This document shows, piece by piece, positions 51,797 through 64,000 of a stretch of 64,000 bases of DNA. Under the pieces are notes generated by a model. That model made no database searches. It was not told the origin of the DNA and saw nothing but the letters and a program-made list of their open reading frames with translations. Source of the stretch: Dermatophagoides farinae (taxonomy: Eukaryota; Arthropoda; Arachnida; Sarcoptiformes; Pyroglyphidae); contig NC_134679.1 in assembly GCF_024713945.1 (NCBI RefSeq), positions 4,655,001-4,719,000 of the forward strand. Direction: 5' to 3'. Numbering within the stretch: the stretch's first letter is position 1; every line of letters begins with the position of its first letter. The translations under genes were made by a program, and so were the position numbers.

Positions 51797-52359
51797 TCAT
51801 AAGCAGAAAACGAGTCAATGAACGAAACAAAATGAAACGAATCGAACAGGAAATGGATATGGATTTTATTCTTTTTTTTATATTTTTTTTTGTTATATTT
51901 TTTCTTTTATTTATTACCTTTTTCTCATTGGAATTTTTTTTTCTATTGTGCCTCAATTTTTTTTTGTTGTTGAAATAAAAATTGAAATGTTTTTTTTCTT
52001 GTTTTGAATAAATGCAAAATTTGATTGTCATTAAAATCATTGAATACACACACACACGCAAACAGACTATATAATTTGGGCGTCATGATTCTCTTCTCGG
52101 AAATGCTCTTCACATGAATTTCAAGAATCATGCGCTTATTTATTTATATGGTTGTGAATCATAGATTCTGGTCTTGGAGCTTGGTCTATATTTCATTATT
52201 GATTCAGTTTAATATGACTTTGTATTATGATGAAAATAAAAACACTTTAATGCATATGATTGCATATAAGAGCAATATTGAAAAACCAATCGAGTTTTGG
52301 TTATTCATCTGATTATTTACTAAAAAATAAGAAAAATCAAAAATTGAATTCAAAAAAAA
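51797..52359. other. Intergenic region between the LC8-fusion and Ly6 genes
   Basis: AT-rich DNA containing AATAAA at 51974-51979, a plausible poly-A signal for the LC8-fusion transcript, and presumably the Ly6 gene promoter. Both genes are on the plus strand, 563 nt apart. Confidence 0.5.
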
Positions 52360-53403
52360 ATGTTTACAACTTTCCTCATATCATTGATACCTACTACGGC
52401 AAGTAATCCTCTTTCAAATTCCAAAAACAAACATTCATTGTTGTTAAAACCATTGACAATTCTATGGTTTATAATACCATCGTTGATTATAATTGCTTCT
52501 TCATCATCGGCAGCCTTATCAAGTAAGTTTTCTCAAGATTATTATGATTCCAATATATTGATCATCAATTCTAATTCTAAATTCAAAAGGAATGAATAGC
52601 GAAGTGATCACTAGTAATAGTGGAATTGGCGTTTCAGACATGTTACTTATATCGAATCTATCTTGTTATGTTTGCACTACAATCGATGATATTAATTGCA
52701 AATATCTAAATGAAACAATTAACCGTCTTCATCGACAACAACAACAGGAAATGGGTGGCAACACTGGTAGTGGTGAACATTCTATGATTGGATACGATAA
52801 TGATCAATCCGGATATTCAAACCATGACCATCATCATAATCCAAATCATGATCATTATACTCTTGAATCTATACTATCGGCAGATAGTAGTAGCTATGAT
52901 TTATTAGCAACAGCTTCATCATCAAGCGAAGATCAAAGTTTATTACCGACAAATAATGGCGGTCATATGGATCCAAATTTAATGAATGAATTTCGTGCCG
53001 ATTGTTCACCGAGCGAACAATATTGTGTGGTCATACGATTAGGCGTTAGTGCACCAGACAATGTACAAGAGTTTAATTTTTTTGCCTTAAAACGTGGTTG
53101 TGCTGAACAATGTACGGATGGTTGTTTTATCATTGGTAATGGTAAGTTTTTCTTTTCCTTTGATAATATTTGGTAGCAAAAATATTGACCATAATTATTA
53201 TCCATTTATTTCATACCCGGTTTTTTTTCACAAAAAATATTTTAGGTGAAAAAACTAAGCTAAGCATATGTGCTAGTTGCTGTCGAAATAATTATTGTAA
53301 TCTAGGCAATTCAGCCACAGCATTTAACCATCATCATACTGGTCAATGGTTTTTGACCATAATCATTATATCATTACTATTGTTGATGATTCGAATCATT
53401 TGA
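52360..53403 (+). CDS. Ly6/uPAR (three-finger fold) GPI-anchored surface protein with a long low-complexity insertion, 3 exons
   Basis: Exons 52360-52522, 52590-53141 and 53246-53403 give 290 residues in phase. After a hydrophobic leader (about residues 32-52, preceded by an unusually long polar N-terminus) comes the Ly6 opening LSCYVCTTIDDINC. Then follow CSPSEQYC, RGCAEQCTDGC and the hallmark end CASCCRNNYCN. The last Cys-Asn motif precedes a hydrophobic tail (LTIIIISLLLLMIRII) typical of GPI attachment. The pattern resembles arthropod quiver/sleepless-type Ly6 proteins, which modulate channels and receptors or organise septate junctions. Between the third and fourth cysteines sits roughly 100 residues of Gln, Gly, His and Ser-rich sequence, far longer than a normal Ly6 finger. 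Family confident, function unknown. AATAAA follows at 53543-53548. Confidence 0.85.
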
Positions 53404-54020
53404 TGACCAATTTTGACCATAAATGATCATCATTTTGTATACATCACCATCATCATTGCATCATTATCATTCTTTCAATGAGTTGTCCTTCGTTACAATT
53501 TTTGTTTGTCTGCATGTTTGGTTATTTGAAAATATAGAAAAAAATAAATAAATGAATGAAGAAAAAGAAATCATTTTTTTTTGTGTGTGGTCTAAATTTG
53601 TTCCGATTTTTATTTATTTATTCCCAAGAAAAAAAAGAAGAAAAGAAATTTTAATTTGTAGAGACCGAATCGCATACCAAAGAGTTAGGAAGAAAAACTT
53701 TAATCTTGATATCACAAAACGGTCACAATTTTTTTTTTATTTTGTCCATTAAATTTTGGGGGTTTTATCATTATCCATGAAATCTCCATGATTATATACA
53801 GGAGAGGATAACAATACGCCATTCCCAGGACATAAAAAAAATGTTTCGATGGTCCGAATTGCCCAGTTGTCCGTCGATTTTGATTTGAATTTTCATTTTT
53901 TTTTAATAATTAAAATAGTTTTCATTAAATATAATAGACATTTTTTTGTGAAAATTACATTCAGAGAGCTATCAGTACAATTTGAATAAATTTGAAAAAA
54001 ATTATAATTATAAATCTGAA
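53404..54020. other. Convergent 3' region between the Ly6 gene and ATP13A1
   Basis: AT-rich DNA that holds the 3' UTRs of both genes. Apart from the AATAAA at 53543-53548 nothing is recognised. Confidence 0.5.
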
Positions 54021-57000
54021 CTAAATTGATTTCATCGATGACCGGTCCAAAATCAATTCACATATTCGATCAATAAATAATGCACCGATAAGATCAGAAG
54101 CCAATACCGTTAGTATGGTCGTTTGAAACTGTTGAAATTAAAAATAAACAGAAATTTATTAAATAGAGCTCGATACTCGAGAAACAAAGAAAAAATGGTT
54201 ACCGGCTGTGGAAACTCAACAACGGAAAATTGTTCAGAAAATTCGGGCATCACACCAGTAACAAGAACGATAACCAAACCAAATGAGCCCAGAATACTGT
54301 ACAAAAGTGGACGATTTTCTGCCAAACTACACATGAATGGATGACCCTGAATAAAGATGAGGTAATTATGAAATCATTAATTTCGAATTCATGAATCACG
54401 GTCATAAATAGAAATAAAAATGAGCAACTAACCTTGTAATTGACGGCAAATGTTGCAACTTGTAATGAAATGGAAATTATATAGACAGTCGAATTCAACA
54501 ATGATGGTTTGAATTCAGTATCTAGATCGACGAATTTTTCCGTCCGTGGCGGTGACATTGCCGTTGCTTCACGGACTAGATAAACCAAGGCCAAAAAATG
54601 TACAGCAAATTGAAGCAATACGGTCAATATGGTGTACAAGTTGAATATGTTGGATAATGGACGGCGTTTTGATAGTACCTCCAATGGCTATTAATCAACA
54701 ATGAAATCAGGACAAATATCACAAAGCTATTGGAACCTTACCTTTGAACGAGTGATGAATAGAAAACAACCGGTAAGGAAGAGTCCCTGTAGTGTTGCTT
54801 GACCATCACTGAATTTAATTCCGTCCAGATAAAGTACTGATTGGCAATAGGCTAGGATAAGAGCATTGAGTGCAAGAATTTTAAACATTTGTAGTGTTGT
54901 GACTAATGTACAACGGCCCTGACGAATTATATGTGAAACTAATAAAAAATAAAAAGCATTACAATGAAAATTATCAATTATTTAACATGAATATGAAAAA
55001 AAATTCTATTTACTGCATTGAATCGATGATAGCTTCGATGTAAATGGTGCAGCAATGCTAGCATCACCCAACTTTACAATTTGAGATTTATCTTGTTCTT
55101 CCAATTCTTTCAATAATTGATTGATACGCTCCTGCGTGCGAACTATACGTGGATTCACTGAAGACGATGCCGAATTCATGGAATTATTATTATGACCATG
55201 ATTTCGTCGTTGCCTATGATGGTTATTATTCATTATACGACTATTATTCCGTTCGGCCAATACATCATTGATTGAACGACGATAATCTCCATTATTATTA
55301 GCTGGGATGTTGTTAGATGATTTTTCAGTTTTCGGCATAGGTAAGGGATTCGAAAGTAAAGCCACGCCAACATGAGCATGTTTTAATGCGCCAACATCAT
55401 TGGTTCCATCACCACACATTAATGTTGTATAACCCAATGATCGTAATGATGTTATGATGAATTCTTTTTGTTTCGGTGCCACACGTGCAAACACACGAAT
55501 TTTGGGCAAAATTTTGATGAAAAATTTCGGATCATAATCAAGTAAAGCATTGAGGCTATCACCGGTAACACAGAATTCATATTGTCGAAAGAATTCATTG
55601 TTATCAGGTATCAATGGTAAACAGATTTTTTCATCAATTGATTTCCACACAAGTTTTTCCGTACCATTGAGAATAATTGTTGTTTTATTACCCGAAACAA
55701 AATATAGCTCTTTAGCTACATGACAAGCGGTAAGTGGTGCATCACCGGTAATCATTGTAACATAATGTGATGAACTAATAATTTCTTTCATTACTGATAT
55801 TGAATCAGGTTTTAGCGGGCAGGAAATTATCAGAAAGCCAACAAATTCGAGTTCAGTTTCCACTTCTTCACGAGTGAAATTCCTAATTTGTCCAGGCGAT
55901 ATATTGCCTAGACTTTTTCGACCTAACGCTAACACACGTGCACCTTTACGAGACATTTCCAGGTATACGTTATCATATTTATCCGGAATTTTTGAAAACT
56001 TGAAAAAAGAATTTAAAATTTAGAATTTACTTTTTTTTGATTTTTGAAAAATACATACCATTGGTTTAAGAATTTCCGGTGCTCCTTTGACCGATACGAA
56101 ATAACTGGATTCACCTGATGTAACGTCATTATAACCAGCAATAACTGACATTCGTTTCAATTGACTTGAAAAATGATTTCGTTGGAATATTTTCAAGCCT
56201 GTTTGTTTGCCTTTACGTGGAATAACCGAATCACCTTTAGTCAATGTCCAATCGATTGATTTGAGTGTCGATTTTTCCAATGGATCACCAACAAGTCCAT
56301 CGTCTAGATAGACAAGTGAATGACATGTAGCCAATACTTGGATGGTTTTAATTGGGACTTCTTGAGGTGTCTGAATTTTATCATCATTTTGTGGATCAAG
56401 ACCGGCAACACCTTCGACTACAAGATCATTACTGGTCAATGTACCAGTTTTATCAAAACAACAAATATCAACTTTTCCGGCAAAAGGAATTCGAAATGGT
56501 TCGGTACAGAAAATGTATAGCTTGATCAATGATGTTAATGAACTATTGACAGCCAATGATAATTCTATTGGCAATTCTGGTGGTACGACTGATGTTAAGA
56601 TCAATGCACATTCGAGCATTAATTTATATTTATTTCGTTTAGGATCTTCGGATGCATGATTCCAAACGTATGATGCGGCAGCAATAGCAAAAATAAGCAA
56701 GAAACAAATGAAACCAAATGTCTCAATATTATTGGCCGTAACTCGTTGAACACCATAAAGAATGGTCCGTAGCAATTTTCCCTGAGATGTCTGAAATCCA
56801 GTACGAAGTACATATGCAATACAACCGTTATCACTGGCTCGTAAACTGACAGCATTTTTCACCGGCGATGTATGTTGAAGAATTTTTGTGCCACCATATA
56901 AAACATGCAGTTTTCCGTCGGTATCAACATTGAATTGTCGATCACCGACATCGGTTAGATTTTCAATCGGTTCTTTCATCTGTGGTACAGATTCACCAGT

Positions 57001-57978
57001 CAACATTGATTCATCGACAATACATGAACCACGTAAAAGTATTAAATCACATGGAACAAGATTATCATCTTGAGATCGTCCAATGGATATGATATCACCT
57101 GGGATAAGTTCTGATGAAAGAATTGAATGCCATTTATGATTACGATATGCCAACATTTCATATGGTTTATTTCCCATCTTACGAATTTCGGCCATATTTC
57201 TCAATTGTTGTGTGACAAGAATGCTTTCGAATGCAACCAACATCATTAAGGTGAATAGACTATAATACCAAAATTCATCCAAACACCAAAGACCAACACA
57301 GAATACTTGAAAAACAAAAAATGGTGCCGTTGCTCGTTCACGGAATAGTGTCCAGAAATCCGGTATATCCATGTCGAGAAGATTTTTTCCATATAATTTA
57401 ATTGCTGTTTGTAGTTCATTGTCATTTGGATAGCCATGCCATTTTTGATATGTTTTGTACGGAAGATCCGTAGGAAAAATGATCTGCTGAAACGTTTGTT
57501 TATCATAATCATAAATATATTTGGTTTTTTGAAACAAAAACCAAATGGTTTCTTTGCCATCGATTTTTGCATGCCGTAACGGTACAAGTTCAGCTGAACC
57601 ATTATTAGAAGTGGGCACTACTTTTGCCCAGGCTGCATCGGTTACATTTTTTACCTGTAAAAAAAAGTAATGTATTCAAAGGATCTAAACAACTTTGAAA
57701 TATACCTTTGAATAAGCAAGAAAACATAGACAATGTACTGACCACATTCCAGATAAAAATGTGAGTAATTGCAATAGACAAAGAGATCCACCGGTTATAA
57801 TGTAGACATCGGAATAATTTTCATCGGAATAAAAATACCAGACACATAGTATTGTTTGTAATGTAAAAAATGGCCCAATAAAACCTTGCAGAATTAGTGG
57901 TTTAACATTATAACACTGAACACTTTGTACCAATTGATCGGTACTATCACGAACTGAAGTTAGATCTTTGAATGTCAT
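54021..57978 (-). CDS. ATP13A1: ATP13A1, ER P5A-type transport ATPase, 7 exons
   Basis: Minus-strand exons 57978-57706, 57654-56059, 55998-55014, 54938-54742, 54687-54433, 54346-54203 and 54128-54021 give 1185 residues, close to the roughly 1200 usual for the family. P5A ATPases (yeast Spf1) sit in the endoplasmic reticulum and pull mistargeted tail-anchored or mitochondrial helices out of the membrane. The P5A-defining PPELPIE motif is at 449-453. The phosphorylation site is Asp492 in [12 protein letters not shown]. Other P-type motifs are TGES (310-313, actuator), [21 protein letters not shown], and [13 protein letters not shown] in the hinge. The family-specific [18 protein letters not shown] follows an Asn/Arg-rich insertion in the nucleotide-binding domain. 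All key residues are present. Introns are 51-86 nt. It diverges from cyclin K. Confidence 0.97.
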
Positions 57979-58455
57979 TTTTGTTGTATCGATTCTATGA
58001 TGACCACTAAAATAAGAAAAAAAAATTAACAATGCAAAATGAAAAAAAGATTCGAAATTTAATTATGGAACCATTGCTTTTTTGAATGAGATATTCTGCC
58101 AAGATTCACAAAAAAAATTTCAAGTGAATAAAATTTCGAAATAATTGGCATCAATAATTCTCAAGAAAAAATTCTTGGTTGAATGAATCATAAAAACCGC
58201 ATCGCGTCATATGCGACGTTTTATTATTTGCCCCTAACACGGCTATTTAAACAACACAATGTCTGATACGCGCTCGCTCGCTCTCACATTCTTTTACACT
58301 TTTGTTGGATCATTTATTTTGCCTTATTTAAAACAATTTTTAATTATTTGAATTCTCCTTTATTGTGTGATTTTTTTTGCAGTAGATTATTCTCAAAAAG
58401 GTATTTACAAATAAATGTGATGAATTTTTATTTTTAAATCATTTTTATTATCAGA
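57979..58455. promoter_or_regulatory. Divergent promoter region between ATP13A1 and CCNK
   Basis: The 477 bp between the two start codons must carry both promoters. The stretch at 58200-58290 is locally GC-richer than its surroundings (gcatcgcgtcatatgcgacg and a CGCTCGCTCGCTC run), unusual in this AT-rich window, and is the best guess for the core. No TATA box was assigned. Confidence 0.5.
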
Positions 58456-59872
58456 ATGACACAAATGGATTCGGAAACGATTCCAGGATCAGCTTCTTCA
58501 TCTATTATGAACAATTCATCAGCTAATTCGAATCAACAATCATCTAGTTTGATTCAACAATACAATTGGTATTATGATAAAAGTGAACTGAAACGAACGC
58601 CTTCAATATTGGATGGTATAAGCTATGAAAAAGAACGAATGTATCGAAATGAAGGTGCTCGATTCATTTTAAATGCTGGTTTACAAATGAAACTTCGTTA
58701 TGATACTTTGGCCACCGGTGTCGTATATTTTCATCGGTTTTACATGCGACACTCGTTCAAAGTTTTTCCTCGTTATGTAACTGCAGCTTGTTGTTTGTTT
58801 TTGGCTGGAAAAGCTGAGGAAACTCCGAAAAAATGTAAAGATATCATAAAAATTGCTCGTACATTGTTGGATGATAATCAATTTGGTACATTTGGTGATG
58901 ATCCTAAAGAAGAAGTTCTTACACTTGAACGAATCGTATTGCAAACAATACGATTTGATCTTCAGGTTGAACATCCTTATAGATTTTTAGTTAGTTATGC
59001 TAAATGTTTCAAAGGGAATAAAGATAAGATACAGGGCATGTTACAAATGGCATGGACATTCACCAACGACAGGTATTTATTAATCTCTGAATTACTTTGT
59101 ATATGTTTTTATTGTTTTATTTTTTAGTCTTTGTACTACAATTTGTTTACAATGGGAACCAGAAATCGTTGCCATTGCCATGATATTTTTAGCCTCGAAA
59201 ATTCGTTATGAGATTACTGATTGGGAAGGACGATTACCACATCAGAAACATTGGTGGGATATTTACGTTGAAGATCTTTCTGTCGAATTACTTGAAGATA
59301 TTTGTCATCAGGTATTGGATTTGTATTCAAATTCTAATGAAGAGCCAATTCGATCACCACCTCAATTATCACAACCAGCTGGTACTCAATCGTCGCCATC
59401 AACTCCAATAAACATGCTTCAGCAACCACCTTCATTACCTACTGGACCACCTCCAACGCCTGTAGCAGCAACACCAGTTGCTTCGCTCGGACAATTCCGT
59501 CCGATCGTAAATGCAACAGCTGTAGCGGCTGTACCACAATCCATAGTTCAACCAAACGTAACATCCATTCCTACGGTTGCAAATCTAACGGCACCAACAC
59601 AAATTGCTGCCACTGGATTACCTCATCATCAATGGGACACATCAATGGCAACGTTTTATAATTTTCCATTAGCCGGTACGGTTCATCCTGTTCATATGGT
59701 ACCACCTCCCCCACCACCACCACCACTTCCACATGCAATGACTGCGATTGGAATGCCGGCCATGGCTTCAAATGCAGTACCGCCTGGTCGATTACCTGTA
59801 ATTGCGCCACAACCACCCATTCCGCCACAGTTTGTCACATCAGCCGGGATCAATCAACATCAGCCAACTTAA
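58456..59872 (+). CDS. CCNK: Cyclin K, transcriptional cyclin partner of CDK12/CDK13, 2 exons
   Basis: Exons 58456-59072 and 59128-59872 (55 nt intron) give 453 residues. Cyclin K activates CDK12/13, which phosphorylate the RNA polymerase II C-terminal domain during elongation, in the nucleus. The first cyclin box shows REGARFI-like [48 protein letters not shown] and [34 protein letters not shown] and [11 protein letters not shown] then lead into the second box, which ends [14 protein letters not shown]. These match cyclin K better than cyclins T or L. The C-terminus is Pro/Ala/Gln-rich ([11 protein letters not shown]), as in cyclin K. The Ser/Asn-rich N-terminus is short. AATAAA is at 59971-59976. 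Confidence 0.95.
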
Positions 59873-59970
59873 TTTTTGATTATTATGCAATTCTCATTTG
59901 AGTCCATGCTAAATTCAAATATTGTATTATATAATTTTTTTAATTCAATTCTATTTGAATTGATTAATTG

Positions 59971-59976
59971 AATAAA
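59971..59976 (+). terminator. Polyadenylation signal of CCNK
   Basis: AATAAA 99 nt after the cyclin K stop codon. Confidence 0.5.
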
Positions 59977-60251
59977 TAATTAGAAACCGAGATCAAAAAT
60001 AATTTTCAATGCGATTTTTCGAAAATGCATGGGAAATCATCGATATATCGAAGGCAACCATCGCGATTGTCTGTGTATGTGTGTGTGTGTGTTTGTGTAT
60101 GTCTACCTGTCCGCGAGGGCAAATATTAAATACCAATTAGACTTTTTCCAAATCTGATTAATCAATTGACTGTCGATTATTATTGTCAGAATAAATCAAT
60201 CAATACATCAGTGTTTTATATACACATAAATATTTCATTTTCACCACCGTA
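59977..60251. promoter_or_regulatory. Intergenic promoter region of SDHA
   Basis: Only about 380 nt separate the cyclin K stop from the SDHA start, so the SDHA promoter must lie here. A GT dinucleotide run sits at about 60077-60091. No specific motif assigned. Confidence 0.35.
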
Positions 60252-63200
60252 ATGATAAATTTGATCAATTCAAAAATGTCGATGCGTTTATTACAGAAAT
60301 GTGTAAGACTAAGGTCGAATAGTAGTGGAATATGGATGTCGAGGACAAATAATTCTACCATGTTTGATAATATTCTCCATCGAAATATTTCGACTACCTC
60401 CCTATGCAATGATAAATCAAATGTAAGAATTTCAAAATTAAATGATGTTAACCTTACCTGTTTTTTTTATTCTGACCAACTTGGTTATTTTATAGCTTAA
60501 AAGTTATCAGGTGATTGACCATACATTTGATGCCGTAGTTGTTGGTGCAGGTGGTGCCGGTCTACGTGCTGCATTTGGCCTTGTAGAGAAAGGATTCAAT
60601 ACAGCTGTTGTGAGTAAATTATTTCCCACCCGATCACATACGGTTGCTGCACAAGGCGGAATCAATGCTGCGTTGGGCAATATGGAACCGGATGATTGGC
60701 GTTGGCATATGTATGATACGGTTAAAGGTTCCGATTGGCTTGGTGATCAAGATGCTATTCAATACATGACACGTGAAGCACCCAAAGCAGTCACTGAGGT
60801 ACAGTTGACATATCGAAAAAATAACATTTCACTTTCATATAGTTATTATTAATATCTTCATAGCTTGAAAATTATGGCATGCCTTTTAGTCGCACACCTG
60901 AAGGAAAAATCTATCAACGAGCATTTGGTGGTCAGTCATATAATTTTGGTAAAGGTGGACAAGCACATCGTTGTTGTGCTGTAGCTGATCGTACCGGTCA
61001 TTCACTATTACATACGTTATATGGGCAATCATTGCGTTATGATTGTAAATATTTTATCGAATATTTCGTTCTTGATTTGATTATGGAAGGTGGTGCCTGT
61101 CGTGGTGTAATAGCATTATCACTCGAAGATGGTACTTTACATCGATTCAGGTCCAAGAATACAATTCTAGCTACGGGGTATGCTATTTATCTGTAAAAAT
61201 GTTTAAAAATTCAAATTGATATTTTTATTGTAGTGGATATGGTCGTGCATATTTTTCATGTACATCTGCACATACCTGTACGGGAGATGGTACGGCCATG
61301 GTCAACCGGGCTGGCCTTCCCTCCCAGGATCTTGAATTTATTCAATTTCATCCCACCGGTATCTATGGCGCTGGTTGTTTAATGACTGAAGGTAATTTGG
61401 ATAGATAACTGAGAAGATTTGTTTCAATTTTTTTTCCTTTGAAGGATGTCGTGGCGAAGGTGGATTTCTGGTCAATAGTGAAGGAGAACGCTTCATGGAA
61501 CGATATGCACCAGTGGCCAAAGATCTAGCATCGAGAGATGTCGTTTCACGATCGATGACCATTGAAATTCGTGAAGGACGTGGTTGTGGTCCTCAAAAAG
61601 ACCATGTCTATTTGCAACTACATCATTTACCAGCCGAACAATTGGCTCTTCGTTTACCCGGTATTTCGGAAACTGCCATGATATTCGCCGGTGTTGATGT
61701 TACTCGAGAACCAATACCGGTGTTACCAACTGTACATTATAATATGGGTGGTGTACCGACCAATTACAAAGGGCAAGTGTTGAATTATTCTGAAGAAAAG
61801 GGCGATATGGTCATTCCTGGCTTATACGCTGCTGGTGAAGCTGGTTGTGCATCGGTACATGGAGCCAATCGTTTGGGTGCCAATTCACTTCTGGATCTGG
61901 TTGTTTTTGGTCGTGCTTGTGCTCATGCAATCGCTGAATCTAATCGTCCTGGTGAATCATTGCCCGAATTTTCTGCTACTGCTGGTGAAGCTTCTATTGA
62001 TAATCTGGATCGTTTACGTTATGCCAAAGGTTCTTTATTGACTGCTCAATTACGATTGAAAATGCAAAAAGACATGCAAGAACATGCAGCCGTTTTCCGT
62101 ACGGGTCCATTATTGAAAGAAGGTGTAGAAAAACTTAAACAAGACTTTAAAATGCTTAATGATTTGAAGGTAAGTTTGAAGATACAAAAATAATTTTCTG
62201 ACCATTCGCAATCATCAATTTTGATCATTTGTCGAATGTTCTTCTTACATTCGAACGCACAGCCACATACACACACACACTGTACACACTCAAAAAAACT
62301 TGATTTTTTCGTATTAACCATTCTGCAAAAAGGCAATTAAGTGATGTTTATCGATGTTGGACAGTCGTTTGAAATTGAGAGATAGAAATTGATTATTGGC
62401 TGTTTATTTTACTAATATATTTTCAAGCGATAAATTTTAGTTGTTGATCTATTGTATATCGTGTACGTGATAGATTTCAAATGGCATAGGTGAACATATA
62501 CACATACAAGTAGCCATGTTAAGAAAAAGAAAACTCTGCAATGAATGAATGAACATTGATGACTGGACAACGATCGACGACTAAATTTCCCCAAAAAATG
62601 TGTCAAATCAATTAAAGAACATAAATTGTGTGTGTGTGTGTGTGTGTGTATGCTTGATTCAAACATTGATAGATGTATTTCGAAAGATACGGATGATTAT
62701 GATAGCAATGCGGTTTTTTATTTGTACTAGTTTTTTTCTTGAAATAGTTATAGTTATAAATGATAATGTTAGACATATAGACCCATACAATATTTTTCGT
62801 TGATTCATCAAGCAATACATGAATTGAATCCTGGATAAATTTTTTTTTAAATATATAACACATAACAAATGATGTCTGATCGGTTTTGTCAAATGATGAT
62901 TTTAATGAATATCATCATTTGTTTCATTTTTGATCTTTCTTTTTTATCGCTATTGATCGATTGATTAATCGATCAAAATAAAACATTTATCTAAGAAGAT
63001 TATTGCTAGCTTGTTTTATCTGCTCGATATTTTTTGTTAGTTTTATGTAATTACTGCAAAAATATTTGAGAGTTCAACATTCTCTTGTTGAAAAATTATT
63101 ATAATTTTTTTCCTTTGAATTTTTTTTTTTATTTGCTGTTTAGAACTAGTGTGTTTGAATTATCCTACATAATACGAATATATAATGATGACGATGATGA

Positions 63201-63859
63201 TGGCACATTCTATTCATTTGTAAAATGTCAGTTTCTCTCTTTCTCTTACATATGATATAACAATGACAAATTGTTGATAGGGCAATGAATTTACCATAAA
63301 TGATGACAAGTATAATTTATCATTGAGATGATTTTAAATTGATATGTTTGACATGTTGGTTGTCCATTGATGGCATCCGTCATTTTTTTATCATCATTTT
63401 GAATGATGATTGAAAATGATGATGATAGGCTTGCCACCTTCATATAATTTCCTAGTTTTTACTATTAAAAATTTTTATTTGTTCTAAATGAACTTATATC
63501 TATCCGTTTTTTTTCTGTAGGTAATGGACTCAGGATTAATATGGAATTCAGATCTTGTCGAAACATTGGAATTACAAAATTTAATGTTGAATGCAATGAT
63601 GACCGTAAATTCAGCCGAAGCACGAAAAGAATCAAGAGGTGCACATGCACGTGAAGATTATAAAGATCGTATTGATGAATTTAATTATTCAAAACCATTG
63701 GATGGTCAACAACGACGCTCATTTGAACAACATTGGCGTAAACATACTTTATCGTTTGTTGAATCTGATGGCAATGTTAAACTTTGGTATCGTCCTGTAA
63801 TTGATAAAACATTGGATGAGCAAGCACAGACAATACCGCCAGCAGTACGATCATATTAG
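60252..63859 (+). CDS. SDHA: Succinate dehydrogenase flavoprotein subunit (mitochondrial complex II), 6 exons
   Basis: Exons 60252-60422, 60496-60798, 60864-61177, 61234-61391, 61445-62169 and 63521-63859 give 669 residues, near the human length of 664. The enzyme oxidises succinate to fumarate in the TCA cycle and passes electrons through FAD to the iron-sulfur subunit and ubiquinone. The N-terminus is Arg/Ser/Asn-rich without acidic residues at first, fitting a mitochondrial presequence; an alternative start is MSMRLL at 60276. The FAD dinucleotide motif is [12 protein letters not shown]. The covalent FAD attachment His is His105 in [15 protein letters not shown]. Substrate-site blocks [27 protein letters not shown] and [20 protein letters not shown] are intact. 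It ends with [11 protein letters not shown] and an Arg/Ser/Tyr C-terminus. The last intron is 1.35 kb. AATAAA overlaps the end at 63860-63865. Confidence 0.98.
62170..63520 (+). other. Last intron of SDHA (1.35 kb)
   Basis: Donor gtaagt and acceptor tgtag. AT-rich with a TG run at about 62629-62648. No exon or RNA gene seen. Confidence 0.85.
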
Positions 63860-63865
63860 AATAAA
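63860..63865 (+). terminator. Polyadenylation signal of SDHA
   Basis: AATAAA starts directly after the SDHA stop codon, which would give a very short 3' UTR unless a later signal is used. Confidence 0.4.
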
Positions 63866-64000
63866 AAAACATTGAATAGGAAACAAAAATTACCAATGAT
63901 AAATCAAAGTTATTTTATTGTTTAAGCTGTAGGAATTTTTTTTTGGTTATTTTCTTATGTGCATATGTTATTTAACAATTTTTTTTGTGCATAACAAAAA

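Overview
The window is nuclear DNA from a eukaryote, most probably an arthropod. I favour a mite, possibly an astigmatan (dust, scab or storage) mite, but this cannot be proved from the window. The DNA is very AT-rich and full of A/T runs and CAT/ATC/GAT, CA/GT and TGAA microsatellites. Genes are split by GT-AG introns that are mostly 50-100 nt, with a few multi-kilobase introns. Coding microsatellites appear as His, Asn, Gln and Asp runs. One gene is an ML-domain secreted protein with the cysteine pattern of mite group-2 allergens. I see no rRNA, CRISPR array or bacterial operon, and I did not recognise a tRNA by eye.

Layout. 161-5645 (+): four-exon class A neuropeptide-type GPCR. 5868-7310 (-): intronless WDR46/UTP7. 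7853-9283 (+): SLC25A44 mitochondrial carrier with a one-base frameshift in its first exon. 9703-10431 (-): ML-domain protein. 11919-12209 (+): doubtful small membrane ORF. 13315-15275 (+): FAAH2-like amidase. 18644-21310 (+): secreted, probably GPI-anchored alpha-carbonic anhydrase. 21805-22536 (+): unrecognised helical protein. 27983-34676 (+): GMC oxidoreductase with a 4.3 kb first intron. 37743-51796 (+): large multi-exon membrane protein whose C-terminus is a complete dynein light chain LC8 domain, with a second candidate first exon at 42642-43262. 52360-53403 (+): Ly6/three-finger GPI protein. 54021-57978 (-): ATP13A1 P5A-ATPase. 58456-59872 (+): cyclin K. 60252-63859 (+): SDHA. The stretches at 15.3-18.6, 22.5-28.0 and 34.7-37.7 kb and the long introns hold only AT-rich simple-sequence DNA as far as I can see.

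I rebuilt splice junctions by reading GT/AG sites and checking phase. Every multi-exon gene sums to a whole number of codons except SLC25A44, which is exactly one base over. The genes are mostly unrelated housekeeping and surface or secreted functions. Two pairs are divergent and share short promoters (WDR46/SLC25A44 and ATP13A1/CCNK).

The most unusual item is the membrane protein-LC8 fusion. LC8 is normally a free 89-residue dimeric hub protein. Here an ungapped 79-residue LC8 core is the cytosolic tail of a predicted four-pass membrane protein, and its target-binding strand is altered. Other points of note are the GPCR with GRY in place of DRY, the SLC25A44 frameshift in a T run, and the Ly6 protein with a long low-complexity insertion.
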